From Phlebotomus papatasi (taxonomy: Eukaryota > Arthropoda > Insecta > Diptera > Psychodidae), in contig NC_077224.1 in NCBI RefSeq assembly GCF_024763615.1, positions 21,855,078-21,919,077 on the forward strand: DNA of 64,000 nucleotides, in the 5' to 3' direction. A model generated the notes under the pieces. That model saw nothing but the letters and a program-made list of their open reading frames with translations. It was not told the DNA's origin and did not search any database. Within the stretch, counting starts at the first letter, position 1. Each line of letters begins with the position of its first letter. Shown one piece after another: positions 47,201 through 57,457 of this stretch. Made by a program: the position numbers and the translations under genes.

Positions 47201-48635
47201 CATTGTTGTGAGGAAAAAATAGAACAACGACATTTCCTGTTCTTGCCCAGTATTTAATCACTCCATAATCACTGAGTAACTTTTTTGCCAACTTTTTAGT
47301 GTGATACTTGATAAATTTTCCCCACTTTGTTCGAAAATTTAGTATGAAAATTCGAAATTGAATTTGAATTCTTCGAACTTCAACGACTTTTTGAGCAAAT
47401 AGAGTTCCATTTACCTTTTATCCAAGACACTATTGGAGAATCAAAATCTACTTCTGTTTGGGCTCATTACATAAATTCGAAAATTATTTTTTTTCTTAAA
47501 CTTTCAAAAAAAAACTTGTTCAAACTTTTTGGGTACGCTCGTCCTCAAAAATCTAGACGTCAAATGTACGGTTATCTCGCCAATGCCCGCCATTTGCTTT
47601 TTGACACCAACCTTGTAACAAAATTCCAAGCGAGAGCGACATTTTTGCCAATATGTTCGATAATTTTGACATTTGGCAGCGAGGGAGATTGCTTTCGGGG
47701 AAGTTTTTCCTATTCTTCCAGATTTTGGTGAATTCTGATTGTCCAGGAAGTGTTTTTTGGCTCTTGAGAAAGCTTAATGTGTCTACAATAACATCGTGTT
47801 GAGAGAAATGTGTTTTAAAGTGTTATTGTGTGAAATATTTTGAGGAATCTGTTGGCAAGCCGGAATTTGGTGTTTTCTTGACCACTTCCTGGACATCCCA
47901 CAAGATACTGGTCAATAATTGTTCTTGTTTTAGTGATCAACATTGTAAAGGAGTCATTTGACACGCAAAAATTATTCACAAAATTGATATTATTGGCTTT
48001 TGATAATTGAAGTTTGTCGCCTTTTCGTTCTTTTGGGGACGAGAGTACCCATGAGTTTTCCAATTTCCCAGAGGCGGAGAAAATTCTTTCTCTACAAAAG
48101 TATCATATTTGACCACTAAGACTTACAATAAAGTGAGTTTTACTGAAATTCGTTCGCTGGATATGTTGTGGTCCGGAAAGAGTTAAATATTTAATTATAT
48201 TGTTAAGGTAAGGGAAGTAAGGATCGTCCAGTTAAGAAAAATGTTCCATATTTTACTTAAAATGGGTTCTTTTCTAAAACAAATTTTTGACATTACTGTA
48301 TATGCCAATTGGTACTTTAGTAGGAGAAGTGTACCAAATTTCGGCCACTTATTTTGTTCCTCAAATTTCCATGAATTTTAAGTTTTTACATACACAGTTA
48401 AAAAATTACAACCATTAGGGTTGGTGATTTTTGCACGAGCATTATGGTTGTGAAATTTGTGTATTGCCATTTTTGTGTATTGGTTTAAAGTTGTGTATTC
48501 TATAGAATGGTTTCTTTTCTTTAATTTTAATTGCACAAAATTTTTAACGATTTATGTGCATTTTCTATGAAAAGTCTGTGTATTACAAAAAGAAAAAATA
48601 GAAATAAAAAGAGAACAAAAAAAAGATAAAAAAGA
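44214..48635. other. 4.4 kb with no gene recognised
   Basis: AT-rich. Frames at 44717-44944, 46206-46559, 47516-47731 and 47815-48063 have no recognisable domain, no flanking splice pattern and biased composition. It may be intron of the minus-strand gene at 41521. Confidence 0.4.
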
Positions 48636-48707
48636 AAAATATTGTCATTTGTTCGTAAATTTTTGCCAGACAAACAAAAATTTACGAACAAATACGAACA
48701 AATGACA
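48636..48707. repeat. Short hairpin, GTCATTTGTTCGTAAATTTT
   Basis: GTCATTTGTTCGTAAATTTTTG is followed after a 9-bp loop by its inverse with an extra TACGAACAAA step. The 94-residue frame at 48642 starts in it and has no recognisable domain. Confidence 0.6.
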
Positions 48708-49075
48708 AAATTTTCATTTTTTTATGTGTTTATGTGTATGTTCCAAATCATCTTTGGAATGGATAATAGCCTTGTGTTAATCAATGAACGTATCGAACGC
48801 TGCCCGAAAATGAGATACCGGCATGTGAGCCCATTCGCGACGAAGGGCTACCTTCAGCGGATTGATACTCTGGTATTTTTTAGCCATGACATTGACCAAC
48901 AAAATGCTCCTTTTTGGAGAAGTTGAGAGAATTTCCATTCGCTGATCGTGGGATCCAACCTGCGCTCGAAATCAATAACGAAACCTTGTTCTTTAGCCAA
49001 TGTTTTTTGACGCGCGATTTCTGTAATGGTTCCTAGGCTTATTGGAATCTCCACTATTTCTAACCGATTTCAGTA

Positions 49076-49581
49076 GGGGAAATCTGTAATATTATGACAA
49101 TGTCATATAACTAAGCGCCTGGCAAGTTGGCCTTTTTATATGGAGCTATTTGAAGCCAATTCCTAAATGGATCTCGGACTCAGCTCACAGTGCTCCAAGA
49201 AATAAATGTATTTAAACAAAAATTTAGTATATTTATCCCTCCATACGGAAAGGTATCTTATAATACGGAAAAACTTATCACTTTTTACATATTTAGCATA
49301 ACGATCGCGAGTGCAGAAAAATTCCCATACGCATTTGTATGTGAAAGTAAGAAATTGGCTTCAACTTTGAAAGCCACTCGCCGGGGATTAGCATATAACA
49401 AATAACCGTAGTAAATTCAGGAACAGAACAATAATGAGAATCGAAAGACTATTGGAAGAAGCTTTATGAAGCTCTTTTCAATTGATATGAATCTGATTTT
49501 CAGTTAGTTCTTTCGCATTTACCGCACATAAAAAATTTTGAATTTGTCATATGACATTGTCATACTGTTACAGAATTCATC
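49076..49581. mobile_element. MITE, GGGGAAATCTGTAATATTATG ends
   Basis: Left end GGGGAAATCTGTAATATTAT, right end ATATGACATTGTCATACTG…GAATTCATC, with TA on both sides. It is related to the element at 30871-31512 through ATGACAATGTCA and CTGTAAT. It is 506 bp and noncoding. Confidence 0.65.
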
Positions 49582-49678
49582 TACAGTACAATTTCCCGAT
49601 ACACATTGATATTCATTTTGACCCCATAATCCAAAAATACTAAACGAAAGCGATAATTTGATATCGCAGAAGTCCATA

Positions 49679-50312
49679 AGGGAGACTGGGGCAAAATTTT
49701 AATATTCGAAAACCGAAAATTTCAATATTCACTATTTTCTAAAATAAAAGAGACGAGGCTTAAAATTTTCATTATAGATAGCCTTCATGAACCTTCTTAA
49801 ACTTACAAAGTTTCAAGGGATTCGAGGAAGGATTATGTAAAATAAAAAATAATGAAATTTTGAGCCTTTTTTTGGGAGTATTCGGCTTAAAGAAAATATA
49901 TCAATACTGATTAGCTCAATTTAAGCACATATCTCGTTGAGATAGAGAAAAATTATCTTCGACAAAGTTGTAGAGGAATAAAATTTCCTATAAAAATATG
50001 TTTATTTGATATTTTTAACGTTTGCGAGAGTGTAACGTCACAAATTATCCGAAGAATGACAAAATTTGCCCCAGCAATTTTGAGAATCTCCACAAAATCG
50101 ACTTTTAGAAAATGATTCGAAAATCACATTTCTTTTCGAGATAGAGGATAATAGTCTTCTGCAATGTTGTAGAGGAGTAAATTTCCTATAAGAATATGTT
50201 CATTATAAAACATTTAAGTTTTCTCAGAGCTCGTGAAAGAATTAAATAGTAGGTGAGATTGTTAAGAATCTCACCTAATATGCGTTTTGACAAGTTTTGC
50301 CCCAGTCTCCCC
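49679..50312. mobile_element. MITE, GGGAGACTGGGGCAAAATTT ends
   Basis: Left end GGGAGACTGGGGCAAAATTT, right end CAAGTTTTGCCCCAGTCTCC + CC, TA at the outer sides. It is 634 bp, of the same superfamily as 13225, 36169 and 51214, but the interior differs. Confidence 0.7.
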
Positions 50313-51213
50313 TACCATAAAAAATGATGGTCCTTGACTTCCGGTGGAGGTTCAAATGTTGATATTATAGTATGACCTTTCCCTTAGGTGGACACAGCCA
50401 TTTTACTTGTTCACAAATTCCTCAATTGGTTAATATTGCCCATCTTCGGCAATTGGCCTCTAACGGCCAAGCGAAGCAAGTTATTCACTCAATCAAGCGT
50501 AACTTTTTCTTGAACATCGATGCTTATGCAAATTATGCTTTTTGGAATTTTTAAGGCTTCATATAGAGGCCCTTTTCAGATATTTGTCTCTTGATTTGTG
50601 ATATTTTGTCTCTTGCGATTTGTGTGTTGATACGATGATTTACAATGATGCAATTTTTTTTTGACATCCACCATATAGTTTTATAATGCTGACAGCATCC
50701 CTGTATAGAGTTATATTTCAAAACTCAAAAGATTTAATCCCATTCAGGTTTTGAAGGGACCTAAAGATAACCATTGGAATCTTTCCGATCAAATAGAGCA
50801 ACCGTGCCATCATGTTTAAGTGCCAACGAATAAAAATAATATCACAAAAATGTTTCATAAATGCTTTTGTGGGCTTGTAACGAATAAAATAAACTATCTT
50901 TGTGCAAAATTTGAGCATGGTGTCCCGAACGGTTTCAAAGTTATAGCGATCTAAGTTTAGTTGCAGTTCAATTGACTCACTCTGTAGATCTATGGCAAAA
51001 TATTTTAATAGCTATAGTCTTCAGTTACATTTCCTAGAAAAAATAGGTCATATTCGTTAAAAGAATTTAGGAAAATTATGAAGTGTTCGAAGCCAAGGTG
51101 TTTGAGATGCCTAAAAACGTTCCTCTATTCCAATGGCATTAAACATTTTCTTCTAACAGTTTTTCAAGCTCAAAAGTAGGCAGGGCTCTGGGAAGTGCAT
51201 TTCTTGATCTGTA
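50313..51213. other. Intergenic or intronic, nothing recognised
   Basis: AT-rich; the frames at 50372 and 50718 are short and without domains. Confidence 0.4.
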
Positions 51214-51424
51214 GGGGACAATAGGGTGAAGTGGGGCACCTTTGAAAGTGGGGTACCTTTGAAATTGGGATTTTTCACCTATTTTTAAATGAAATTGAGG
51301 CATATCGTGTTATAATTTAGCTGCACAAACAGATTGAGAAGCTAAATTACATTTTCATATGGCTCAGTTCCACTTAATTATAGGAGAAAAATCCCAATTT
51401 CAAAGGTGCCCGCCCACTTCCCCC
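51214..51424. mobile_element. 211-bp TA-flanked MITE, GGGG...AAGTGGGG ends
   Basis: Left GGGGACAATAGGGTGAAGTG, right CACTTCCCCC, TA on both sides. The phrase TTTCAAAGGTGCCC near the right end is the inverse of GGGTACCTTTGAAA near the left end. Confidence 0.65.
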
Positions 51425-52185
51425 TAATAGGGATTCATTTTATTTAAAGGTCTTAGAATACCGGACAAATAACAACATAAATTAAAAATTAATAACAAAC
51501 CTAAATATTCGAACTCGTACGATCATGTATTCTATGAGTGTTAACCAATTTTAAAGGCATCGTATTCGAGAATTTCCCAAAGCTGTAATGCTTTGTTATC
51601 CCTTTTAACTTAAATTTAAGGATCTCTAAGCATTAACGATAACCTCAATGTCTAATATAGCAGTGTTTATTATATAGGAGAAAACTAAAAGCCCCCCAAT
51701 ATTAATAAGAAGGAGTAAATTAAAATTTACTCCAGCTCGTTGAGAAGATTGTGGCCAAAGGGAGATCGCAAAAGTCTTCTTCGCAAATTAATCTAATTAA
51801 TTAATGTGTCTTTTGCCACAACAAAATTTCCTTCAGCCCATGATTCAGCCTCTGGTGGTGGATGCTTCTGAATTTAATCAATATTTTTCCTGCTAACCTT
51901 CACAGCATTCCACTAACACTTCCCTTTTATCACCCTTACCTAACCGACCAGCCTTTTCCTCGATAAATTTAATGATATTTCGGGATCGCGCTCTCCCATT
52001 CGACTCCTTTTTTTCTTGCCATGGGGTGTGTTATTTCCAACAAATTCCACAAAAGTTTACAATTTTGGTGGTTTGGGGGGATGGGGGGAAGGGAAGGGGG
52101 GGGGTGGTTGGAAGAAAAAAAAAAAGTTGTGATGAAAAAGTAGAATTTATGGTTTTCTCAACAAATTTATCACTCCAGGAGTCCT
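51425..52185. other. Flank of the Polinton, nothing recognised
   Basis: AT-rich with a G-rich run at 52074-52110. No gene or clear terminal repeat. The outer boundary of the Polinton cannot be set without its right end. Confidence 0.4.
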
Positions 52186-52219
52186 CTAACTTTTAATTTT
52201 TGTTGCAAAAGTCTCATAA

Positions 52220-52790
52220 GTAGTAAGCATAAAGCAGAGTACTGTTTTGGGGGCGTGGCTTTCCATGGAGCACGATACTGTTTTGTGCCGGCATGTCGAT
52301 AACTCTGGTGTGTGGTCTACGTGCAGGACGGTTTCCCCGCTCCGCGCTCCTCCCCTCCTCCCGCTCTTCACCATTTTGGTTAATTATTTTAACTGAATAT
52401 GGAGCACAATACTGATTTATGGGCGTAGCTTGTCTGTGGATATGGTGCACAATACTGATGGGGGAAGAATTTTGATTGGCTATAAAGCACGATACTGTTT
52501 TGGGGGGCGTGGCTTTGTATGTGGATATGGAGCACAATACCGTTGCAGGAAGCATTTTGATTGGTTATAAAGCACGATACTGTTTTGGGGGCGTGGCTTG
52601 TCTGTGGATATGGAGCACAATACCGTTGCAGGAAGCATTTTGATTGGTTATAAAGCACGATACTGTTTTGGGGGCGTGGCTTGTTTGTGGGTATGGAGCA
52701 CAATACTGTTGGGGAAGCATTTTCATTGGTTATAAAGCACGATACTGTTTGGGGAAGCGTTTTCATTGGCTATGGAGTACGATGCAGTTG
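52220..52790. repeat. Tandem 83-bp repeats, putative left arm of the Polinton
   Basis: Units begin AGCACGATACTGTTTTGGGG at about 52486, 52571, 52654 and 52736, with a degenerate series to the left from about 52240. Each 83-bp unit is itself two related halves of ~43 and ~40 bp (AGCACGATACTG… and AGCACAATACCG…). Polinton terminal repeats often hold such arrays; whether this is the terminal inverted repeat depends on the unseen right end. The 113- and 125-residue frames here are repeat artefacts. Confidence 0.7.
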
Positions 52791-52883
52791 TTTGAAATCT
52801 GATCCATTTCAGACTCCATATTGGACTTTACGCTGTGAGCTTTAGATGTGGCCATCTTGAACTTTTTGAGCTTTGAACTTTTT

Positions 52884-53345
52884 GAGATGTTAAATGAAAT
52901 TTTAGGTGAGATTCTTCAGAATATTTTTCCTCTATGCACTGTCCAAGTGAGGAAAAATGCAAATACAATATGAGACCTTTTCGCACTCGCTATCATATGT
53001 GAATGAGTATGCAGAGTGCAAGAATTTGATTCCTTCAGACGGAGGAAGGCAACACGGAAAAAATGTCTTGATGAGTGGAATTTCACAATATTTTGCAAAT
53101 CTTAGATCACCCAACTACTCAGAAGAATTGCAAATTGTGGTTTTTGGTGTCACATACAGTGAATGAAATTTTAGGTGAAACTCTTCATTATCTTTTTCCT
53201 CTGCACAGTCCAAGTGTGGAAAAATGCAAATGCAATATGAGACCTTTTCGCGCGCTCGCTACCATATGGGAGAGTCTCTTTCTATCATTCTCAGTGCAAA
53301 AATTTGATACCTCCAGACAGAGGAAGGCAACACAGAAAAGTCTCG
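52884..53345. repeat. Direct repeat pair left of the major capsid gene
   Basis: Two copies (52884-53070 and 53161-53345), about 277 bp apart, share TGAAATTTTAGGTGA, TTTTTCCTCT, CAATATGAGACCTTTTCGC, AATTTGAT and GGAGGAAGGCAACAC. Frames on both strands are derived from the repeat and are not taken as genes. Confidence 0.7.
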
Positions 53346-53444
53346 GAAGTGCAATGCAATTGTAGCACCTCAATGAAAAATGAAGATCAGCAACAGATGA
53401 TCAATGAAAAGAGAAAAAACACATTTTTTACATTTTATAAATTC

Positions 53445-53450
53445 TTTATT
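53445..53450 (-). terminator. Poly(A) signal of the major capsid gene
   Basis: AATAAA on the minus strand, 34 bases after the stop codon at 53484. Confidence 0.6.
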
Positions 53451-53483
53451 GGCAAACAAAAAATTAATCTATTGCATATCAGC

Positions 53484-54731
53484 TTATGACAAAATGATAT
53501 TCCTATTTTTATCAATTTCCAACTTCGCATCATATTCAGCATAGACGATGCAAGTAATAGTTTTAGGAATTGTCTCAGAAAAACGAGCTTCTATGCGAAT
53601 AGAGCCCTGATCTAACAGAGAAAGGCATCCAGCTGAATGAGCATCGGGGTTCAGATCATATGCCAAGATGAAAAATCCATTTTTAAATTCTTCATAAGTG
53701 ATGTCATGCCCTTTGTCATCATAGTGAATGCCTGTCCCAGTAAAGAGAGTCTGATATGCTTTTGCATATTGATCTTTAGGAAAATCCATGTGAAGAGGAT
53801 TAATCGGATATGGTGTACCATTTACAAGTAGGGCGAAATCTGAGATATTATAATGCTGAAAATTAAATGGATCTTGAGATCTTTGTCCATTATATGCAGA
53901 ATTGTCAACCATGGCAAAAATTACTCGGCGTGGCAAAATTCCATGAAGTATATTGTCCAAATTTATGGAATTAGACCCTGCGGGAACTGTTAGTGTTTTA
54001 ATTTCAACTTTTTTATAATGGTATTCTGCATTCTTATGCTCAAGCACTTTGTTATGGGCAAGAAGAATATTTGGGTTTAAAGTTATCTGTTTCATATACA
54101 TTGTTGCATCGTGTATGCGAAATTGTGGATTATGATTATCATTGCAAAGAAGAAAGAAAGATGATTTCTCAAGAGTAATAATAATCCTTAGGTCTACATT
54201 GTTAATTAAGAATAATGGCTGATTGAACATGTCACAATGTAGCCGACCCAAAACCTCAATTATTTTACTATTTTTAATCAAATTATTTCTTTTTGATTGA
54301 TCTTTTATCCATCCTGAGTTGCGTAGGAAAGTGTTTTTGGCATCTTGTCCATAAGACAAAAGTGTCTCAAAATAGCTCCTGTAATGATAATCTCCTTCAC
54401 TCTGGGAAATAATCCTTCCATTGAGTGACACAGACACCGATCGTATGAGTGAATGCAGGATGTTGTTTACAATTCCTGGTTGATCAATATCCTCATCTGT
54501 GTATCTTTCTCCATTTTCATTTAAGAGTTGAATTTTAAATTTCACGTAGATTGAAGATAGATCTCGATAGCAATCTCCATTGGATACAGAGTAAAATTCA
54601 ATCACTGATGAATTATCTAGACTGGCAAGGGGTTGATAAGAGATTTCATCGGCTCTGAGAATAGATGTTTGCAAGGGTGGAGATAGAAAAATGTCCAGTT
54701 CGCTCTTCATACATTCTGTATATTGAGTCAT
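53484..54731 (-). CDS. Polinton major capsid protein (double jelly-roll, hexon-like)
   Basis: A 415-residue protein of the family annotated in animals as F54H12.2-like, the capsid protein of Polintons/adintoviruses. The N-terminal signature ELDIFLSPPLQTSI followed by YQPLASL and a DCYRDLSSIYVKFKI strand is clear. IVNNILHSLIRSVSVSLNG and LNAF-type segments follow, and the C-terminal half ends in ITCIVYAEYDAKLEID. Two jelly-roll halves are expected; trimers would form the icosahedral shell. The length is normal for the family and no stop or frameshift is seen. The start codon shares one base with the stop of the preceding gene (TAATG), so the two are probably expressed from one transcript led by the TATA box at 55279. 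Confidence 0.9.
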   Translation of the reverse strand: MTQYTECMKSELDIFLSPPLQTSILRADEISYQPLASLDNSSVIEFYSVSNGDCYRDLSSIYVKFKIQLLNENGERYTDEDIDQPGIVNNILHSLIRSVSVSLNGRIISQSEGDYHYRSYFETLLSYGQDAKNTFLRNSGWIKDQSKRNNLIKNSKIIEVLGRLHCDMFNQPLFLINNVDLRIIITLEKSSFFLLCNDNHNPQFRIHDATMYMKQITLNPNILLAHNKVLEHKNAEYHYKKVEIKTLTVPAGSNSINLDNILHGILPRRVIFAMVDNSAYNGQRSQDPFNFQHYNISDFALLVNGTPYPINPLHMDFPKDQYAKAYQTLFTGTGIHYDDKGHDITYEEFKNGFFILAYDLNPDAHSAGCLSLLDQGSIRIEARFSETIPKTITCIVYAEYDAKLEIDKNRNIILS

Positions 54732-55243
54732 TATGAAAAAATATCCAAGACTCTAGGTTTTTTATTTTGCTTGGCTTTGACCTTTTTGAGCTTTGATCTC
54801 TTTTTAATAATCTTTTCCTGAATTTTGTTAAGAATATTTTTGGCTTTATTCTTTTTCTTCGATCTGGACCTCACTAAGGATGATGAGGGAATAGAAGATC
54901 CTCTCTGTGGACTCGTATATATACCTTCTCCAGTCATAGTTTTGAATTTTTTAATAGCTTTTTGTCTTAAATCATCTCGAGCTTCTCTACCCCGCTCCAG
55001 AAGAATATCTTTAAGGGGTTTTGTACCAATATCTGTTAAAATTTCAGCTCCTGTTTTTGCAGCTTGTGTTTTCAATGCAGACAATCCTCTAATAAAAAGT
55101 GGTTTTAAGAATCGAATTAGGCCTCCAAGAACTGAACCCAGTCCTCGACCTCTTTGTACGCCATAGAAATCAGGAACATAAACACTCCCAATTTCTCCAC
55201 GGCCAATTTGTCTCATATAATATGAAGTGTATAGGTTAGCCAT
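54731..55243 (-). CDS. Polinton pVI/pX-like minor virion protein
   Basis: A 170-residue protein with a tyrosine-rich start, a Gly/hydrophobic amphipathic segment (RGRGLGSVLGGLIRFLKPLF, 31-50), a middle helix region, and a very basic tail (123-164, many KK/RS). This layout is found upstream of the capsid gene in Polintons and resembles adenovirus membrane-active and core proteins. At 103-107 it has MTGEG, which fits the adenovirus-protease site pattern (M/I/L)xGx-G; processing is inference. Its ATG lies 36 bp after a TATAAATA box. It is directly joined to the capsid gene (TAATG). Confidence 0.7.
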   Translation of the reverse strand: MANLYTSYYMRQIGRGEIGSVYVPDFYGVQRGRGLGSVLGGLIRFLKPLFIRGLSALKTQAAKTGAEILTDIGTKPLKDILLERGREARDDLRQKAIKKFKTMTGEGIYTSPQRGSSIPSSSLVRSRSKKKNKAKNILNKIQEKIIKKRSKLKKVKAKQNKKPRVLDIFS

Positions 55244-55278
55244 CTTTGAGATAGTGAAGAAATCAATAATAACAGGTG

Positions 55279-55286
55279 TATTTATA
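55279..55286 (-). promoter_or_regulatory. TATA box for the pVI/pX-like and capsid genes
   Basis: TATAAATA on the minus strand, 36 bp before the ATG at 55243. It lies 16 bp past the poly(A) signal formed by the last codons of the minor capsid gene, so one transcription unit seems to end where the next begins. Confidence 0.6.
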
Positions 55287-55299
55287 TCTTTTCATAACA

Positions 55300-56379
55300 T
55301 CATTTATTTCTCTTAAAATGAAGTACTAACATTGTTGGTGTTGAGCTGGCTTGAAAATTGTAGGGTTTCCCATTTTGGGATGTGATTAAAATTTCAATCG
55401 TATCAAAATCATTTTTTTCTACAGGAAAATATTGAATTCTCTCAAATGATTTATAAACTTCATTGTTCTGAATTAAAAGTATGGTCCTCAGGCATCTTGC
55501 AAAAGTATTGCTTACAAGTTGAGGCCTAATTATATCAGTGTACACAAACATTAAGTCCCTGGTGTGGCTTGTTGTAAATGGGACTGGAGAAATTGATGGA
55601 TGCAAAACTGATGAAACAAAATCATCCCTGTTCACATCATGTATGGTTGGAGGTAATTTTGAATGTTCTAAAATTTTTAAAAGTTCATCTTTGTTGCGTG
55701 CAGATTGTGGAAGAGATACAAATATTGTTTTCATAAGATCATCAATAGATTCATAATTATCTCTGTACAGTGGAATATCAAACATTGTGTCATTCAAATA
55801 CATGCTGATTGTGGTCAAAGGTTCAGACACCTCATCAAAAGATTGTTTTACAATTATATCAGCTGACTCGCATTGTTGTTTTGGTCTCAGAAGAGCTGCG
55901 AGTTTGGCATTTCCACTCATTTCACTCATCTCCACGTGCTCAGTGTCATATGTGCACTCCGTGCATTCCTCAATAAGCTGCTCGAGTTTCATTTCAATGT
56001 TGAATGCCTCGAAAGAAGATCCCACAGTTGGATTGTCCATTGCAGAATTATGATTATAAGCATTTTTCACCAAGTAGAGAAGACTTCTTAGAGGTGTTTG
56101 TGGTGTGTAAATGGGAATTGTTATCGGCTTTCTCGTTCCCTGATTATTTATTATGGTGATGGTTTTTGGCTTTACAGCTTTAGGTTTTTCCCTATCACCA
56201 GATGATTCTGCCACATTAAATGATATTTCAGCAAGTCCAACAACCCATTCCCCTGGCAAGAAAATTTTTGCTGGCAATTTGGTGTAAAAATTTGCCAGAG
56301 TGTTATGAGGAAAATATCTCTGTGAGGAATTACTCAACAGAGTCAAGTAAAAATCATTTTTCATGTCGCTCGATGCCAT
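55300..56379 (-). CDS. Polinton minor capsid protein (penton-like, single jelly-roll)
   Basis: A 359-residue protein with the family N-terminus DFYLTLLSNSSQRYFPHNTL, then LPGEWVVGLAEISFN. The family C-terminus is also present: VYTDIIRPQLVSNTFARCLR, FPVEKNDFDTIEILITSQNG and LHFKRNK. It is the predicted vertex protein of the capsid. The start could also be Met6 (56364). The frame overlaps the integrase end by 26 bp. The last two sense codons spell AATAAA (55303-55308), a possible poly(A) signal inside the gene. It is intact, with no internal stops. Confidence 0.88.
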   Translation of the reverse strand: MASSDMKNDFYLTLLSNSSQRYFPHNTLANFYTKLPAKIFLPGEWVVGLAEISFNVAESSGDREKPKAVKPKTITIINNQGTRKPITIPIYTPQTPLRSLLYLVKNAYNHNSAMDNPTVGSSFEAFNIEMKLEQLIEECTECTYDTEHVEMSEMSGNAKLAALLRPKQQCESADIIVKQSFDEVSEPLTTISMYLNDTMFDIPLYRDNYESIDDLMKTIFVSLPQSARNKDELLKILEHSKLPPTIHDVNRDDFVSSVLHPSISPVPFTTSHTRDLMFVYTDIIRPQLVSNTFARCLRTILLIQNNEVYKSFERIQYFPVEKNDFDTIEILITSQNGKPYNFQASSTPTMLVLHFKRNK

Positions 56380-57457
56380 ATTGATTTAAAATATCGATCT
56401 GTTTTATCCAATGAGATGTATCATCCCCTTTGAATTTTACATAATACTGAAGATTTTTCCCCAGGCCTCGTGTTTTTATAATCTTTTCAATGGGAGGATG
56501 ACCATCTTTAATCTGTACCTTTTGCAATTGCTGTTTATAAAATCTTCCAGAAATCGGGGTATTTTTGTAATCACGCAAAATGTATATGGGGAAGGGTTTC
56601 TTGGCGATTATTTTGTCTATGTGAAATTTTTCGACTGTCCAATGTTGCTGAAATCCTCTGTCAAATGATGGTTTAGTTTTTGCGACTCTCACCAAATCAT
56701 CTACTTGAAGATTATTCGCATTCTTTGAATATTTTGATAAAAAATCCAAATGTTGGTCTCTATATCTTTTATTTAAATTTGCAACATCATCATTTGTTAC
56801 ATCGTTAGGTGTCATTCCTATAGTTCTATGATGAGAATTATTATAGACAAAAATCAATTGATTAAGAACATCGATATATCTCTCTGTCTTTTTATGTGTA
56901 AAATATCTAAACATTTTCTGTTTAAACGTTCTGTTGAATCTTTCCACGACGGCACATTTAATTGATGGGTTATAAGAAAAATTTTGCTGAATATTTTTGC
57001 TTTTTAGGTAACTTTTGAAAATTGAGTTTTTAAATTCTTTCCCATGGTCAGACTGTACTTTTTCAGGAATTTTCCCACTCTTTTTAATAATATCGGCAAA
57101 AGCTTTAGTAACCTCTTCTGCAGATTTATTCTTAAGTGGGCGCACAAATGCAAATTTGGAAAATACATCAATCACGGTTAGAATGAAAGAGTAATTGTCA
57201 TTATGCTTTTTATACTGTCTCATATCAACCAAATCAATTTCCCATAACTCATCAATATTTGTAACTATATATTTATTTTTCGGATAATTCTTTATTACAG
57301 GATGATGCAAAGTATACACATCTTGTTTTTGCAAATAATTTGTAATGTCTTTTGTGCTGACAATATTTTTCAAATTTTCAAACAGTTTCTGTGGTCTGGC
57401 ATACAAGTTTTTACTGTTTAAATTCAAATATTCCTCATCTAAGGTACTGGAGTCCAT
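56354..57457 (-). CDS. Polinton retroviral-type integrase with chromodomain
   Basis: A 367-residue DDE integrase. The core has WEIDLVDM (D75), QSDHGKEF (D137) and VERFNRTFKQ (E172), with 34 residues between the last two. FSKFAFVRPL and YNNSHHRTIGMTP are as in Polinton integrases. After an SH3-like region, residues 323-356 form a chromodomain (IEKIIKTRG…YYVKFKGD…HWIKQIDIL), which may guide insertion by histone marks. No intact N-terminal HHCC zinc finger was seen. All three acidic residues are present, so the enzyme may be active. The start overlaps the previous frame by 19 bp. Confidence 0.92.
   Translation of the reverse strand: MDSSTLDEEYLNLNSKNLYARPQKLFENLKNIVSTKDITNYLQKQDVYTLHHPVIKNYPKNKYIVTNIDELWEIDLVDMRQYKKHNDNYSFILTVIDVFSKFAFVRPLKNKSAEEVTKAFADIIKKSGKIPEKVQSDHGKEFKNSIFKSYLKSKNIQQNFSYNPSIKCAVVERFNRTFKQKMFRYFTHKKTERYIDVLNQLIFVYNNSHHRTIGMTPNDVTNDDVANLNKRYRDQHLDFLSKYSKNANNLQVDDLVRVAKTKPSFDRGFQQHWTVEKFHIDKIIAKKPFPIYILRDYKNTPISGRFYKQQLQKVQIKDGHPPIEKIIKTRGLGKNLQYYVKFKGDDTSHWIKQIDILNQYGIERHEK

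Noticed and set aside
52214..52766. 113- and 125-residue minus-strand frames beside the Polinton
   Set aside because: They are translations of the 83-bp tandem repeats; no start context or family match.
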